Made by a program: the position numbers and the translations under genes
Notes under the pieces: model-generated
Database searches by the model: none
What the model was told of the DNA's origin: nothing
Seen by the model: the letters and a program-made list of their open reading frames with translations, nothing else
Shown here: positions 1-7,192 of the stretch, piece after piece
Numbering within the stretch: the stretch's first letter is position 1
Layout of the letters: every line of letters begins with the position of its first letter
Assembly: GCA_001509335.1 (NCBI GenBank)
Contig: LGGY01000028.1
Coordinates: forward strand, 1 to 7,373
Reading direction: 5' to 3'
Length of the DNA stretch: 7,373 nucleotides
DNA from: Fidelibacterota bacterium 46_43
Lineage (GTDB): Bacteria; Fidelibacterota; Fidelibacteria; Fidelibacterales; Fidelibacteraceae

Positions 1-504
1 GATATCACGATTACAAATGGTTCAGACAGTATCCTACTGGATGACGATTGTGTGCCTTCTGAAATCTTTACCATTGCCAGCAATGAATACGCCGTGATCG
101 GTGGAACAGACACGGTAGGTGTGGGCGATTATCTTGATATTGTAAAAGGTGTCTATCTTTTTAGCTATGGTACATTTAAAATTGAAGTCCGCGACGGAAC
201 TGATCTGGGACTGACATCTGCAACTGAACCGGTTGTCCCTGCTACCTATGCTTTGCACCAGAATTATCCCAATCCTTTCAATCCCTCAACTTCCATCACA
301 TTTTCACTACCTGAACAAACATTGGTTTCGATTCAGATCTACAATGTGAGAGGACAATTGGTGCAAACGTTAACTAATAGTGTTTATGGACCGGGACAAC
401 ACACCCTTACGTGGAAACCGGTCAATCTTGGCAGCGGTATTTATCTGTACAGGATCCATGCCGGTGATTTTAACGCTGTAAAAAAGTTGACATATCTTAA
501 ATAG
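1..504 (+). CDS. T9SS type A sorting-domain protein, C-terminal part (5' end outside window)
   Basis: The frame is open from base 1 to the TAG at 502-504 (167 codons), so the gene starts upstream of the window; a GTG at 52 is only an internal valine. The last ~85 residues form a type IX secretion C-terminal sorting domain: motif NYPNPFNPST (nt ~262-291), then the alternating strands 'ITFSLPEQ', 'VSIQIYNVRGQLVQTL' and 'GIYLYRI', ending in a short 'KKLTYLK'. In this family the tail directs Sec-exported proteins through the outer membrane and is removed or anchored at the surface. The stretch before it (nt ~55-220, with 'GDYLDIVKGVYLFSYGTFKI' then 'EVRDGTDLG') resembles the OB-fold modules often found in secreted FCB nucleases and multidomain surface proteins. 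What the missing N-terminal part does cannot be told. A terminator follows 16 bases after the stop, so this is the last gene of its unit. I am sure of the sorting domain and less sure of the OB fold. Confidence 0.93.
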   Translation, partial: DITITNGSDSILLDDDCVPSEIFTIASNEYAVIGGTDTVGVGDYLDIVKGVYLFSYGTFKIEVRDGTDLGLTSATEPVVPATYALHQNYPNPFNPSTSITFSLPEQTLVSIQIYNVRGQLVQTLTNSVYGPGQHTLTWKPVNLGSGIYLYRIHAGDFNAVKKLTYLK

Positions 505-520
505 GAAACTTGTGTATGAA

Positions 521-551
521 AAAAAGGGGGAGGGACAACTCTCCCCTTTTA
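521..551 (+). terminator. Rho-independent terminator after the T9SS cargo gene
   Basis: An 8-bp GC-rich stem (527-534 pairs with 539-546, with one G-T pair) encloses the 4-base loop ACAA and is followed by TTTT at 547-550. An A-run at 521-525 precedes the stem, so the hairpin could also work on the other strand. It lies 16 bases after the stop codon at 504 and separates the cargo gene from the four-gene unit that starts at 685. Confidence 0.8.
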
Positions 552-684
552 TTCATTCATAAAATGAAAGAGTATACGAAAATTTACATCATGACCGGGA
601 AATCCAAAAAATTTCTTCCACTCTTTCCAGTATGCTGGTGTTATATCGATTTCATGAAATTCAGATCAATCATGAGAGGTATCC

Positions 685-2187
685 ATGAGACATAAAGTAT
701 TTGTTGGAGTTCTGTTTTTTTTAACGCTTCTCATGTGGAATTGTGAAAATCCCTTTACACCGGATATCCCGGAATCAACCTATACCAATTTGCCACCTGA
801 AACGCATATTTCCATGATATATCATCCGGATACGATTTTAACGGCCGGTGATTACTGGATAAATGATGGGGATACCATCTGGGTGGAAGAAAATGACAGT
901 CTGATCCTTGGACTGGATACAACCGTCAGTGTCAAAGAAGTATTCTGGTGGGGTGATGATCCGGATGGCGAAGTTATCGGATACTATTACCAGTGGAGTT
1001 TTATGTCTGAACCGGAATTTACTCATGAGGAATCCGATACCTTTTATCTTCCGTTAAGAAGCAAGTTTGATATCTATAGTTTTAAAGTCTGGGCTGTCGA
1101 TAATGACAGTCTGGAAGACAGTACCCCGGCTGTCGTTAGTTTTCCGGTTTACAATTCTCCGCCGGTTCTGGAATGGAAATTAAACTCTCTCCCCCCTGTT
1201 GCAACCACACCCAATGTCGTTCATCAATCGTTTACCCATCACTCCTTTTTCTGGGATGTGTATGATCTGGACGGTTTGGAAACCATCACGGCTGTCTATT
1301 GGGCTCTGGATGATACAAGCAAATGGCAGAGGATTGATGGGAACCAGCGTTCCATTTTCCTGGAGGATTTGGAACCGGGCAATCACCGGATCTTTTTTCA
1401 GGCAGAGGATATTGCAGGAGCAAAATCAAATGTGATTTCATTTCCTGATCCCGATGATGATAAGATTCCAAATACATGGAAAGTGATTGAACCTGTTGGG
1501 GATTATCTTATTGTGAACGATTATGCCAGTGATCAATTAAATTACACACATCAGAATTTTTATAAAGAAATATTTGATAACATCATTGGTTCAGATCAAT
1601 ATTCTATCTGGGAAATCGGGGATAATGTAAATAATGCCCATAATTCCATTCCTTACAGCACACAGGATATTGAATATAATTTAAGTTACTTTAAAAATGT
1701 CTTTTGGTTTACTTTCCGTGGAGAAAACTCCATTAACCAGTCTGCCCTGGCTCTAACCCGATTTGTCGCCGACGGGGGTGTTCTTTTTATGAACAATGCC
1801 ATGAAAGGCGGCACACTGGCAGATACAACCTGGAGTTTTACCAGCATTGATACCATGTACTTTTTCAGCAAAACGGGGCGGGTTCTGCCGGGGACGAATA
1901 TCGATGCATTCTGGGGAGATCCGGTACTGGATTCAACTCTGGCTTTATCCCTGGGTTCTACCCTTGCCGACCGTTTATGGGCTATAGAACCCGGGAAAAA
2001 TGCGGTTATCCGTTACCGCTTTGAGGATGCCGGCCCGAATGGTCAATCCTATAACGGGGCTCCCGGGATTATGACTGAAACCCGGATCAATGAGGGTATT
2101 TGTTATTATATGACCATCCCTCTTTACTATTGTAATGGAAATGAGAATGTTGATAAGCTCTTTAAACACGTATTTGAATTGGAATGA
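685..2187 (+). CDS. Outer-membrane-type lipoprotein with Ig-like domains and a possible amidotransferase-like C-terminal domain
   Basis: This 500-residue protein begins with a lipoprotein-type leader: basic MRHK, a hydrophobic stretch (5-18) and a cysteine at 20 in 'LLMWNC'. The lipobox is loose (Asn before Cys), so lipidation is probable rather than certain. Residues ~36-156 and ~158-255 look like two Ig/fibronectin-like beta domains; each contains a Trp-rich strand followed by Asp-rich turns ('WWGDDPDGEVIGYYYQW', 'FFWDVYDLDGLETITAVYW'), and they are joined by 'YNSPPVLEW'. Residues ~265-500 look like an alpha/beta domain: 'DYLIVNDYASD', 'YFKNVFWFTFRGE', then 'ALTRFVADGGVLFMNNAM', a pattern seen in class I glutamine-amidotransferase-like folds; no Cys-His-Glu active site is evident. 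The start at 685 is supported by AGAGG at 675-679, five bases upstream. The stop overlaps the next gene's start (ATGA), which implies translational coupling with the TonB receptor. No specific function is assignable; a surface partner of the receptor is inferred. Confidence 0.88.
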   Translation: MRHKVFVGVLFFLTLLMWNCENPFTPDIPESTYTNLPPETHISMIYHPDTILTAGDYWINDGDTIWVEENDSLILGLDTTVSVKEVFWWGDDPDGEVIGYYYQWSFMSEPEFTHEESDTFYLPLRSKFDIYSFKVWAVDNDSLEDSTPAVVSFPVYNSPPVLEWKLNSLPPVATTPNVVHQSFTHHSFFWDVYDLDGLETITAVYWALDDTSKWQRIDGNQRSIFLEDLEPGNHRIFFQAEDIAGAKSNVISFPDPDDDKIPNTWKVIEPVGDYLIVNDYASDQLNYTHQNFYKEIFDNIIGSDQYSIWEIGDNVNNAHNSIPYSTQDIEYNLSYFKNVFWFTFRGENSINQSALALTRFVADGGVLFMNNAMKGGTLADTTWSFTSIDTMYFFSKTGRVLPGTNIDAFWGDPVLDSTLALSLGSTLADRLWAIEPGKNAVIRYRFEDAGPNGQSYNGAPGIMTETRINEGICYYMTIPLYYCNGNENVDKLFKHVFELE

Positions 2188-4886
2188 TGAAACAAATAAT
2201 ACCTAAAATCCTGGTTCTTCTTGTCCTGAGTACATCTTTAACGTTTGCTGCTACCATCCGCGGAACCGTGACAGATGCAGATACGGGAGAACCCCTGCCG
2301 GGTGCCAATATCATTTTAAAAGGGACCTACTATGGTGCCGCTTCGGATGTGGACGGATCCTATGTGATTACGGAACTCTCATCCGGAAGTTACGACCTTG
2401 AAGTCTCCATGATTGGCTATACTGTTCAGATTCACAGTGGTATTGAAGTATCTGCACGGGAAACACGGGTTTTGAATATACAGCTGGAACCAACCGTGTT
2501 AGCTTTGGGACAAGAGGTGACAGTGATTGGTGAGCGTCCGATTATTGATGCCGATGCGACCGGGTCTTCTGTCAATGTGAGTGCCAGCGATCTGGAAAAT
2601 TCTATCGTTGAGAGTGTCAGCGATATTTTAGCTCAGCAGACCGGTGTATCGAAAACGGGAGATAATGAAATCCATATCCGGGGTGGCCGTGTGGACGAAG
2701 GACAATTTATTGTGGATGGGCTTTCCATTAAAGATCCCCTGACCGGAGCCACAAACAGTCTGTATGTCAATCCAAATGCCATTGAGGAACTGGAATTCAT
2801 TACCGGAGGATTTAACGCGGAATACGGACAGGCCATGTCCGGAATTATTGATGTCAAATTAAAAGAAGGTGCGAAACAACTGGAAGGATCTGTCAGATAT
2901 AAGACTGATAAAATTTTATCAGACAACTTTAATACGGATAACATCGAATTTACTCTGGGTGGCCCAATTTTTAAAAACAGTGATATGATACCGGGTAATC
3001 TCTCCTATTTCCTGAGTGGCTATCTTTATCTGACAGACACCTATCTGCCAACTGCAGGTCCTTTGTATCCCTACCGTGAGTGGACGGATATATTTGTCAG
3101 CCGGGAAGAAAATAATTTCAGCAGCATGGCCAAACTGAGCTGGCTGATTACTCCGAAACATAAATTTGCCGTTTCTTATAACCATAGTGCCAATGTGGAC
3201 CGGGATTATGATTATGCCTATAAAGAGATCATGGACAATTATCCCACAACAACCCGGGAATCACAGGTTGTGAATGTTATCTGGATTCATACACTGAATT
3301 CGAAGCTTTTTTATAATATGAACCTTGGATATTTTTATACCGGAAAGCATGATGCAGTAAAAAATAAACACTGGTCTGAATATAATGAAGTCCTGGATTT
3401 AGATCCCACCTCCTATACCCCTTTGAATACATACGGGAACCTTCGTGTGTACAACGGGGATGAATTTTGGGATCATGGCGACGCACCGTATTGGTATGAT
3501 TACTTCAGCAAAAATTATTCGATTGAAGCAGATATGACTTGGCAGCCCAATACACGGCATACAGTTAAAGGGGGGTACAATCATCGTAAGACCCAAATGC
3601 AGGTCATCGATATTTATAAACCCTGGGCCGGCGGTGGTTCAGGATTGGGAGAATCCTTCGACTATTACACCGTATCTCCGTCAGATGGTGCCTTTTATAT
3701 TCAGGATAAAATTACATTTGAAGGCATGATCGCCAATATCGGCCTGCGCTACGATTACTGGATTATTGGTAAATACGTGGAAGATATTGTAAATGATCCC
3801 GATATCCTGACCATTACCCCCGAAGGGAAGAAGCGTTTTTTGGATGAAACGTTCAATCTTCTGGGGCGCAGAGCCAAAGGACATTTAAGTCCCCGTCTGG
3901 GTATTAGTCATCCGGTAACTGATAACGATGTTCTATACTTTAATTACGGCCATTTCAGCCAGTTACCGACGTACAACTATGTATATGCCAATCTCACAAG
4001 CCGTTCTGAAAACCCCTATTCCCTCATAGGAAATCCCAATTTGAATCCTAAAACAACCGTGGCCTATGAACTGGGCATTAAACACAAATTTTCCAAATCC
4101 ACGGCTATTGAATTCAAAGCCTATTATAAAGACATGTTCGATTACGAAACCTCGCAACGAATTACCAGTTTTAATCCCCTTGTGGGGAACTACAGCATGC
4201 TCATTTATATCAATGCTGATTATGCCCGGTCCAGGGGGATAGAAATCATCTTCCGGCGCCTTTACGGCCGATATTTTTCCGGGGATGCATCTTTTTCCTA
4301 TGCTATCAGTACCGGAAAATCTTCCAGACCGGATGACAATCTTCTGATTGAAGCCGGGATGCTTTCCCAAAAACCCCTCTCAGAAAATTACCTGTCGTGG
4401 GATGAACCCTTTCGGCTTCGGGGAAATTTACGGTATAATATGTTTGAAGAAACACCTCTCCGCCTGTTTGGGATGAGAATCCCCAATAACTGGAAACTGA
4501 ACATCCATTTTGATGCCCGGTCCGGTCAACGATATACACCCAGTGTTGCCACAGACACCGTACAGGTTGAAGATGGCACCTGGATTTTTCTGGGTACCTC
4601 CATGTCTGATAATCCCTACGGGGCGATTGCCGATCCTTTTTTAACCATCGATGTCAAATTCACCAAAGAATACTACTTCAAATCCCTCCGATATGGATTT
4701 TACATTGATGCTCAAAATGTCTTCAATCATAAAATACCCCGAAGGATCAATCCCTTTACCGGCAAACCTTACGATCCCGGCGAAATTATCTCTTATGTCT
4801 ATTTAGGTGGCAGGAACCCAAATTATGATCCATCACGATATTATGCTCCCAGGCAGGTGACACTGGGTGTCTTTTTAATGTTTTAA
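2184..4886 (+). CDS. TonB-dependent outer-membrane receptor with N-terminal carboxypeptidase-regulatory-like domain
   Basis: The 900-residue protein has a signal peptide (1-22, ending TFA before ATI), a carboxypeptidase-regulatory-like domain (~24-105, starting 'IRGTVTDADTGEPLPGANI'), a TonB-box-like 'EVTVIGERP' (111-119) and a plug domain (~120-235) with 'IHIRGGR', 'FIVDGLSIKDP' and 'GGFNAEYGQAMSGIIDV'. The rest is a beta-barrel with the family patterns 'LSPRLGISHPV' (~568-578) and 'GNPNLNPKT' (~616-624), ending in the aromatic 'VTLGVFLMF' typical for BAM-dependent insertion. Such receptors import substrates across the outer membrane using TonB-ExbBD energy; the domain order is SusC-like, but no SusD-type lipoprotein is next to it, so a glycan substrate should not be assumed. 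ATG codons at 2184 and 2187 are both possible starts. The first overlaps the upstream stop as ATGA; there is no good Shine-Dalgarno sequence at a usual distance, which fits reinitiation from the upstream gene. The next gene follows after 21 bases. Substrate unknown. Confidence 0.96.
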   Translation: MMKQIIPKILVLLVLSTSLTFAATIRGTVTDADTGEPLPGANIILKGTYYGAASDVDGSYVITELSSGSYDLEVSMIGYTVQIHSGIEVSARETRVLNIQLEPTVLALGQEVTVIGERPIIDADATGSSVNVSASDLENSIVESVSDILAQQTGVSKTGDNEIHIRGGRVDEGQFIVDGLSIKDPLTGATNSLYVNPNAIEELEFITGGFNAEYGQAMSGIIDVKLKEGAKQLEGSVRYKTDKILSDNFNTDNIEFTLGGPIFKNSDMIPGNLSYFLSGYLYLTDTYLPTAGPLYPYREWTDIFVSREENNFSSMAKLSWLITPKHKFAVSYNHSANVDRDYDYAYKEIMDNYPTTTRESQVVNVIWIHTLNSKLFYNMNLGYFYTGKHDAVKNKHWSEYNEVLDLDPTSYTPLNTYGNLRVYNGDEFWDHGDAPYWYDYFSKNYSIEADMTWQPNTRHTVKGGYNHRKTQMQVIDIYKPWAGGGSGLGESFDYYTVSPSDGAFYIQDKITFEGMIANIGLRYDYWIIGKYVEDIVNDPDILTITPEGKKRFLDETFNLLGRRAKGHLSPRLGISHPVTDNDVLYFNYGHFSQLPTYNYVYANLTSRSENPYSLIGNPNLNPKTTVAYELGIKHKFSKSTAIEFKAYYKDMFDYETSQRITSFNPLVGNYSMLIYINADYARSRGIEIIFRRLYGRYFSGDASFSYAISTGKSSRPDDNLLIEAGMLSQKPLSENYLSWDEPFRLRGNLRYNMFEETPLRLFGMRIPNNWKLNIHFDARSGQRYTPSVATDTVQVEDGTWIFLGTSMSDNPYGAIADPFLTIDVKFTKEYYFKSLRYGFYIDAQNVFNHKIPRRINPFTGKPYDPGEIISYVYLGGRNPNYDPSRYYAPRQVTLGVFLMF

Positions 4887-4907
4887 ATTTTTAGCTGACG
4901 GAAAACA

Positions 4908-5894
4908 ATGAAACAAAAACAGATCATATTAACACTTCTTATTCTTGCAACCACTCTCCATGCCGGAGGTATATTACCTCAACTGGGTGGACAGCGTGCC
5001 GGTACATCCTCTCTGACCTTCCTGAAAATAAAACCCAGTGCACGGGCATCCGGTATGGCTGAAGCCTTTACTGCCATGGCCGGTGACGCATCAATCATAC
5101 AATATAATCCGGGTGGACTCACACAATTGGATAATCCGTCTGTCACCTTCAGTCATTTGGACTGGTTTGCTGATATTGATTTTGAATATTTTGCCGTGAG
5201 CTATCCTTTTCTTAATTGGGCTTTGGGATTTGAAGCCGGGACCCTTCACATGCCTGCCATGGAAATCACCACAGAATATAAACCCTATGGATCCGGAGAA
5301 TACTTTACTTTCACCGACTATTTTGCAGGTCTCTCCTTCTCACGGAAAATGAGTGAACGATTCAGCTTCGGTATTACAGGGCGTATCGCCCGGGAAGAGT
5401 ACCTGAATTTTAAAAGCACAAATATTCTGATGGATTTGGGGACCTATTATTATACCGGTTTTAAAGACCTGAGAATTGCTGTTGCGTTTTTGAATTTTGG
5501 TTCGCCAACAGCTCCCGAAGGTACCTATGAGTATATCAATGCTGAGGGATATACAGAGACCCGTGAATATGAAAAATTTTCTCCACCGACCACTTTCCAT
5601 TTGGGAACAGCCATGACCATTCTGGAACGTCAGACCTTTAACTGGCTTGTTTCTGCTCAATTGAATCATCCCGTGGATAACGCGGAATATTTTGCATTCG
5701 GCACTGAAGTAACCCTATTGAAAACATTGGTTCTCAGGGCAGGCTTTGATACGAATGAAGATCATAATCCCTTTTCTTTTGGACTGGGTTTTAAAGCGGA
5801 AAAATGGGGTCAATCCCTGAGAATTGATTATGCGTACAAGGACAATGAATATTTGAATCCGACACAACAATTTCAGATATCTTACAATTTCTAG
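4908..5894 (+). CDS. PorV/PorQ-like (UPF0164) outer-membrane beta-barrel protein
   Basis: The 328-residue protein has a signal peptide (1-19, ending TLHA before GGI) followed by the characteristic PorV/UPF0164 N-terminal block: 'GTSSLTFLKIKPSARASGMA' (32-51), then 'EAFTAMAGDASIIQYNPGGL' (52-71). After that come amphipathic beta-strands with many aromatic residues, ending in 'QFQISYNF' with a terminal Phe as expected for an outer-membrane barrel. PorV proteins are FadL-like barrels; in Bacteroidota, PorV takes T9SS cargo from the translocon to the attachment complex and binds sorting domains. Many FCB genomes carry several paralogues of unclear role, so I do not call it the T9SS PorV itself. 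The gene sits 21 bases after the TonB receptor, with only a weak ACGGA (4898-4902) upstream, and 8 bases before the next lipoprotein gene, so it is almost surely co-transcribed with both. A role as barrel partner of the receptor is inferred from position. Confidence 0.9.
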   Translation: MKQKQIILTLLILATTLHAGGILPQLGGQRAGTSSLTFLKIKPSARASGMAEAFTAMAGDASIIQYNPGGLTQLDNPSVTFSHLDWFADIDFEYFAVSYPFLNWALGFEAGTLHMPAMEITTEYKPYGSGEYFTFTDYFAGLSFSRKMSERFSFGITGRIAREEYLNFKSTNILMDLGTYYYTGFKDLRIAVAFLNFGSPTAPEGTYEYINAEGYTETREYEKFSPPTTFHLGTAMTILERQTFNWLVSAQLNHPVDNAEYFAFGTEVTLLKTLVLRAGFDTNEDHNPFSFGLGFKAEKWGQSLRIDYAYKDNEYLNPTQQFQISYNF

Positions 5895-5902
5895 GACAGA
5901 TA

Positions 5903-7099
5903 ATGAGACACTTAAAAATAATACCATTGTTATTTCCACTGCTAATCTTGACCTCATGCATTGAAACCATGGAGTTACCCAGCACCGGAAATGACAATCC
6001 TACAGGAATATCTGAAGATAAAGATGCGTTTATTGAAATAACGCCCCGGTGGACTTTCAGTAAGTTGGGTATCAGTTCACTGTCAGACATGGAAACCACT
6101 GAAGACGGCCGTCTTTATCTTGCTGACCCTGTGAATCATCGGATTTCTGTTGTTCGTCCCAGTGGGAGACGGGAAACCGGGGTTTATGAACCGCTGCAGC
6201 AGCTTTCATTTCAGGGTTCCCCCCTGTCACCGGTCTCTGTTACAGTAGACGAGCGTTTTATCCTCTATTTTACTAACAGAAGCGATACCGTATATGCCTG
6301 GTTTCAGTATTTAAACATGGCTGGAGTGGAAGGCATTGTGACATCCTTTGATTACCGTGTGGATGGAGAAATTGTGACCGAAAAACCGTACATCGGTGAG
6401 TTTACTGAAGGATATACCCGTCTTGATCATAGCGAAGTGTTAAATTCAGATCCCGCCTTGATTGATTCCCTTTTAAGTATTGTGCCTCTTTATACCTCAC
6501 GAGATAAATCCAACCGTGAAGCTACAATAGATCCCATTGATGGAAGTGTTTTGGGCAACAATCCGATCTATGCATCCATTCAAAAATCATTTATTGCAGT
6601 AGCAGATGAGAGTGTAGAATCCCGTCATATCGCTGTAATGGATTCATTGAACAACAGGCTGATTAATTTCAAATTGGTCCCCACCTATTTGCTGAAACTG
6701 AATAATGGTTTCTTTGTCTGGCATTTTAAAGGGGTTTATGATAACCTCCTGGCATCTGAAGGAACAGGTGCAGGGACTATTTCAGAACCGAACAGCTTGT
6801 ATAGTGATGACAACGGCAATTTATTATACACACAGTTTGGCAATTACTTTGGTTTTCATAAACTCCGGTCGGGTATGTATACCACTGCTTTTACATTCGG
6901 TACAGATGATATCATGGATTTAGGTCGTTTTAAATCTCCTATGGATGCAGTAGTTGGTGATGACGGTGCCATATTTGTCCTCGATTCAACACACAATGCT
7001 GTTTTAAAATTCAGTCCCCAGGGCGATTTTCAAAAATTTTCTTACGCTTTACCCGGACAGAGGCGGGTATTGAAGATCCGAATCCGTATGATTAATTAA
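5903..7099 (+). CDS. Lipoprotein with NHL/beta-propeller-like repeats; 3' end possibly frameshifted
   Basis: The leader is MRHLKII followed by a hydrophobic stretch and a good lipobox LTSC with Cys at 19, so this is a lipoprotein, probably outer-membrane. Propeller-like repeats are visible at ~59-89 ('SDMETTEDGRLYLADPVNHR', then 'ISVVRPSGR'), ~295-320 ('EPNSLYSDDNGNLLYTQFGN') and ~341-378 ('FKSPMDAVVGDDGAIFVLDS', then 'THNAVLKFSPQGDFQKF'). They follow the NHL pattern of Asp-Gly turn, 'lyvaD' strand, 'N.ri..f' strand. The middle (~100-290) is less regular. Such propellers usually bind proteins or ligands; no catalytic motif is evident. AGGA at 5893-5896 overlaps the previous stop codon and lies six bases before the ATG, supporting this start. 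The last residues, QRRVLKIRIRMIN, are basic and unlike the rest; the -1 frame instead reads EAGIEDPNPYD and stops at 7093-7095, which suggests a one-base loss in the gene or in the read. It is the last gene before the terminator at 7126-7157. Confidence 0.88.
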   Translation: MRHLKIIPLLFPLLILTSCIETMELPSTGNDNPTGISEDKDAFIEITPRWTFSKLGISSLSDMETTEDGRLYLADPVNHRISVVRPSGRRETGVYEPLQQLSFQGSPLSPVSVTVDERFILYFTNRSDTVYAWFQYLNMAGVEGIVTSFDYRVDGEIVTEKPYIGEFTEGYTRLDHSEVLNSDPALIDSLLSIVPLYTSRDKSNREATIDPIDGSVLGNNPIYASIQKSFIAVADESVESRHIAVMDSLNNRLINFKLVPTYLLKLNNGFFVWHFKGVYDNLLASEGTGAGTISEPNSLYSDDNGNLLYTQFGNYFGFHKLRSGMYTTAFTFGTDDIMDLGRFKSPMDAVVGDDGAIFVLDSTHNAVLKFSPQGDFQKFSYALPGQRRVLKIRIRMIN

Positions 7100-7125
7100 A
7101 TAGTAAATAACATTTATAATATTTA

Positions 7126-7157
7126 AGAAAAGAGTCCCGTTAACGGGACTCTTTTCT
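7126..7157. terminator. Bidirectional terminator: perfect 32-nt palindrome between convergent genes
   Basis: Bases 7126-7141 are exactly the reverse complement of 7142-7157, centred on GTTAAC, with the GC-rich segment GAGTCCCG/CGGGACTC and an A-run on one arm matched by a T-run on the other. On the + strand the hairpin ends in TTTTCTATTTT, and on the - strand its other arm also ends in TTTTCT. It lies 26 bases after the stop of the propeller lipoprotein gene and 35 bases beyond the stop of the convergent PKD gene, so it can serve both. Confidence 0.88.
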
Positions 7158-7192
7158 ATTTTGGGCAGTTATATATTTTTGATTATTAATTT

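Noticed and set aside
551..684. Candidate promoter boxes (TTTACA at 583-588; TATACG at 573-578; TTATAT at 641-646)
   Set aside because: None is paired with a partner box at a reasonable spacing, and I saw no Bacteroidetes-type TTTG/TAnnTTTG pair, so no promoter is annotated although one is expected here.
510..695. A 61-codon + strand open frame after the T9SS cargo gene
   Set aside because: It runs straight through the terminator hairpin and into the start of the lipoprotein gene, has no ribosome binding site, and its translation shows no domain-like pattern.
2905..2922. A perfect 18-bp palindrome (CTGATAAAATTTTATCAG) inside the TonB receptor gene
   Set aside because: It lies within coding sequence just after the plug, is AT-rich, and no second copy was noticed; chance is the simplest explanation, though a genome-wide search for copies would settle it.
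2633..2944. A 103-codon - strand open frame opposite the plug domain
   Set aside because: The + strand encodes unmistakable TonB plug motifs here; the antisense reading has no protein-like signature.
3963..4370. A 135-codon - strand open frame inside the TonB receptor gene
   Set aside because: It lies opposite strongly conserved barrel motifs (such as GNPNLNPKT), has no leader or recognisable motif, and is best explained as a shadow of the real gene.
2184..4886. Calling the receptor a SusC-type glycan transporter
   Set aside because: The domain order matches SusC, but no SusD-like lipoprotein or glycoside hydrolase is present in the window, so substrate class cannot be claimed.
5791..6099. 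A 102-codon - strand open frame across the PorV/lipoprotein junction
   Set aside because: It is antisense to two well-supported genes, including the signal peptide and lipobox of the second.
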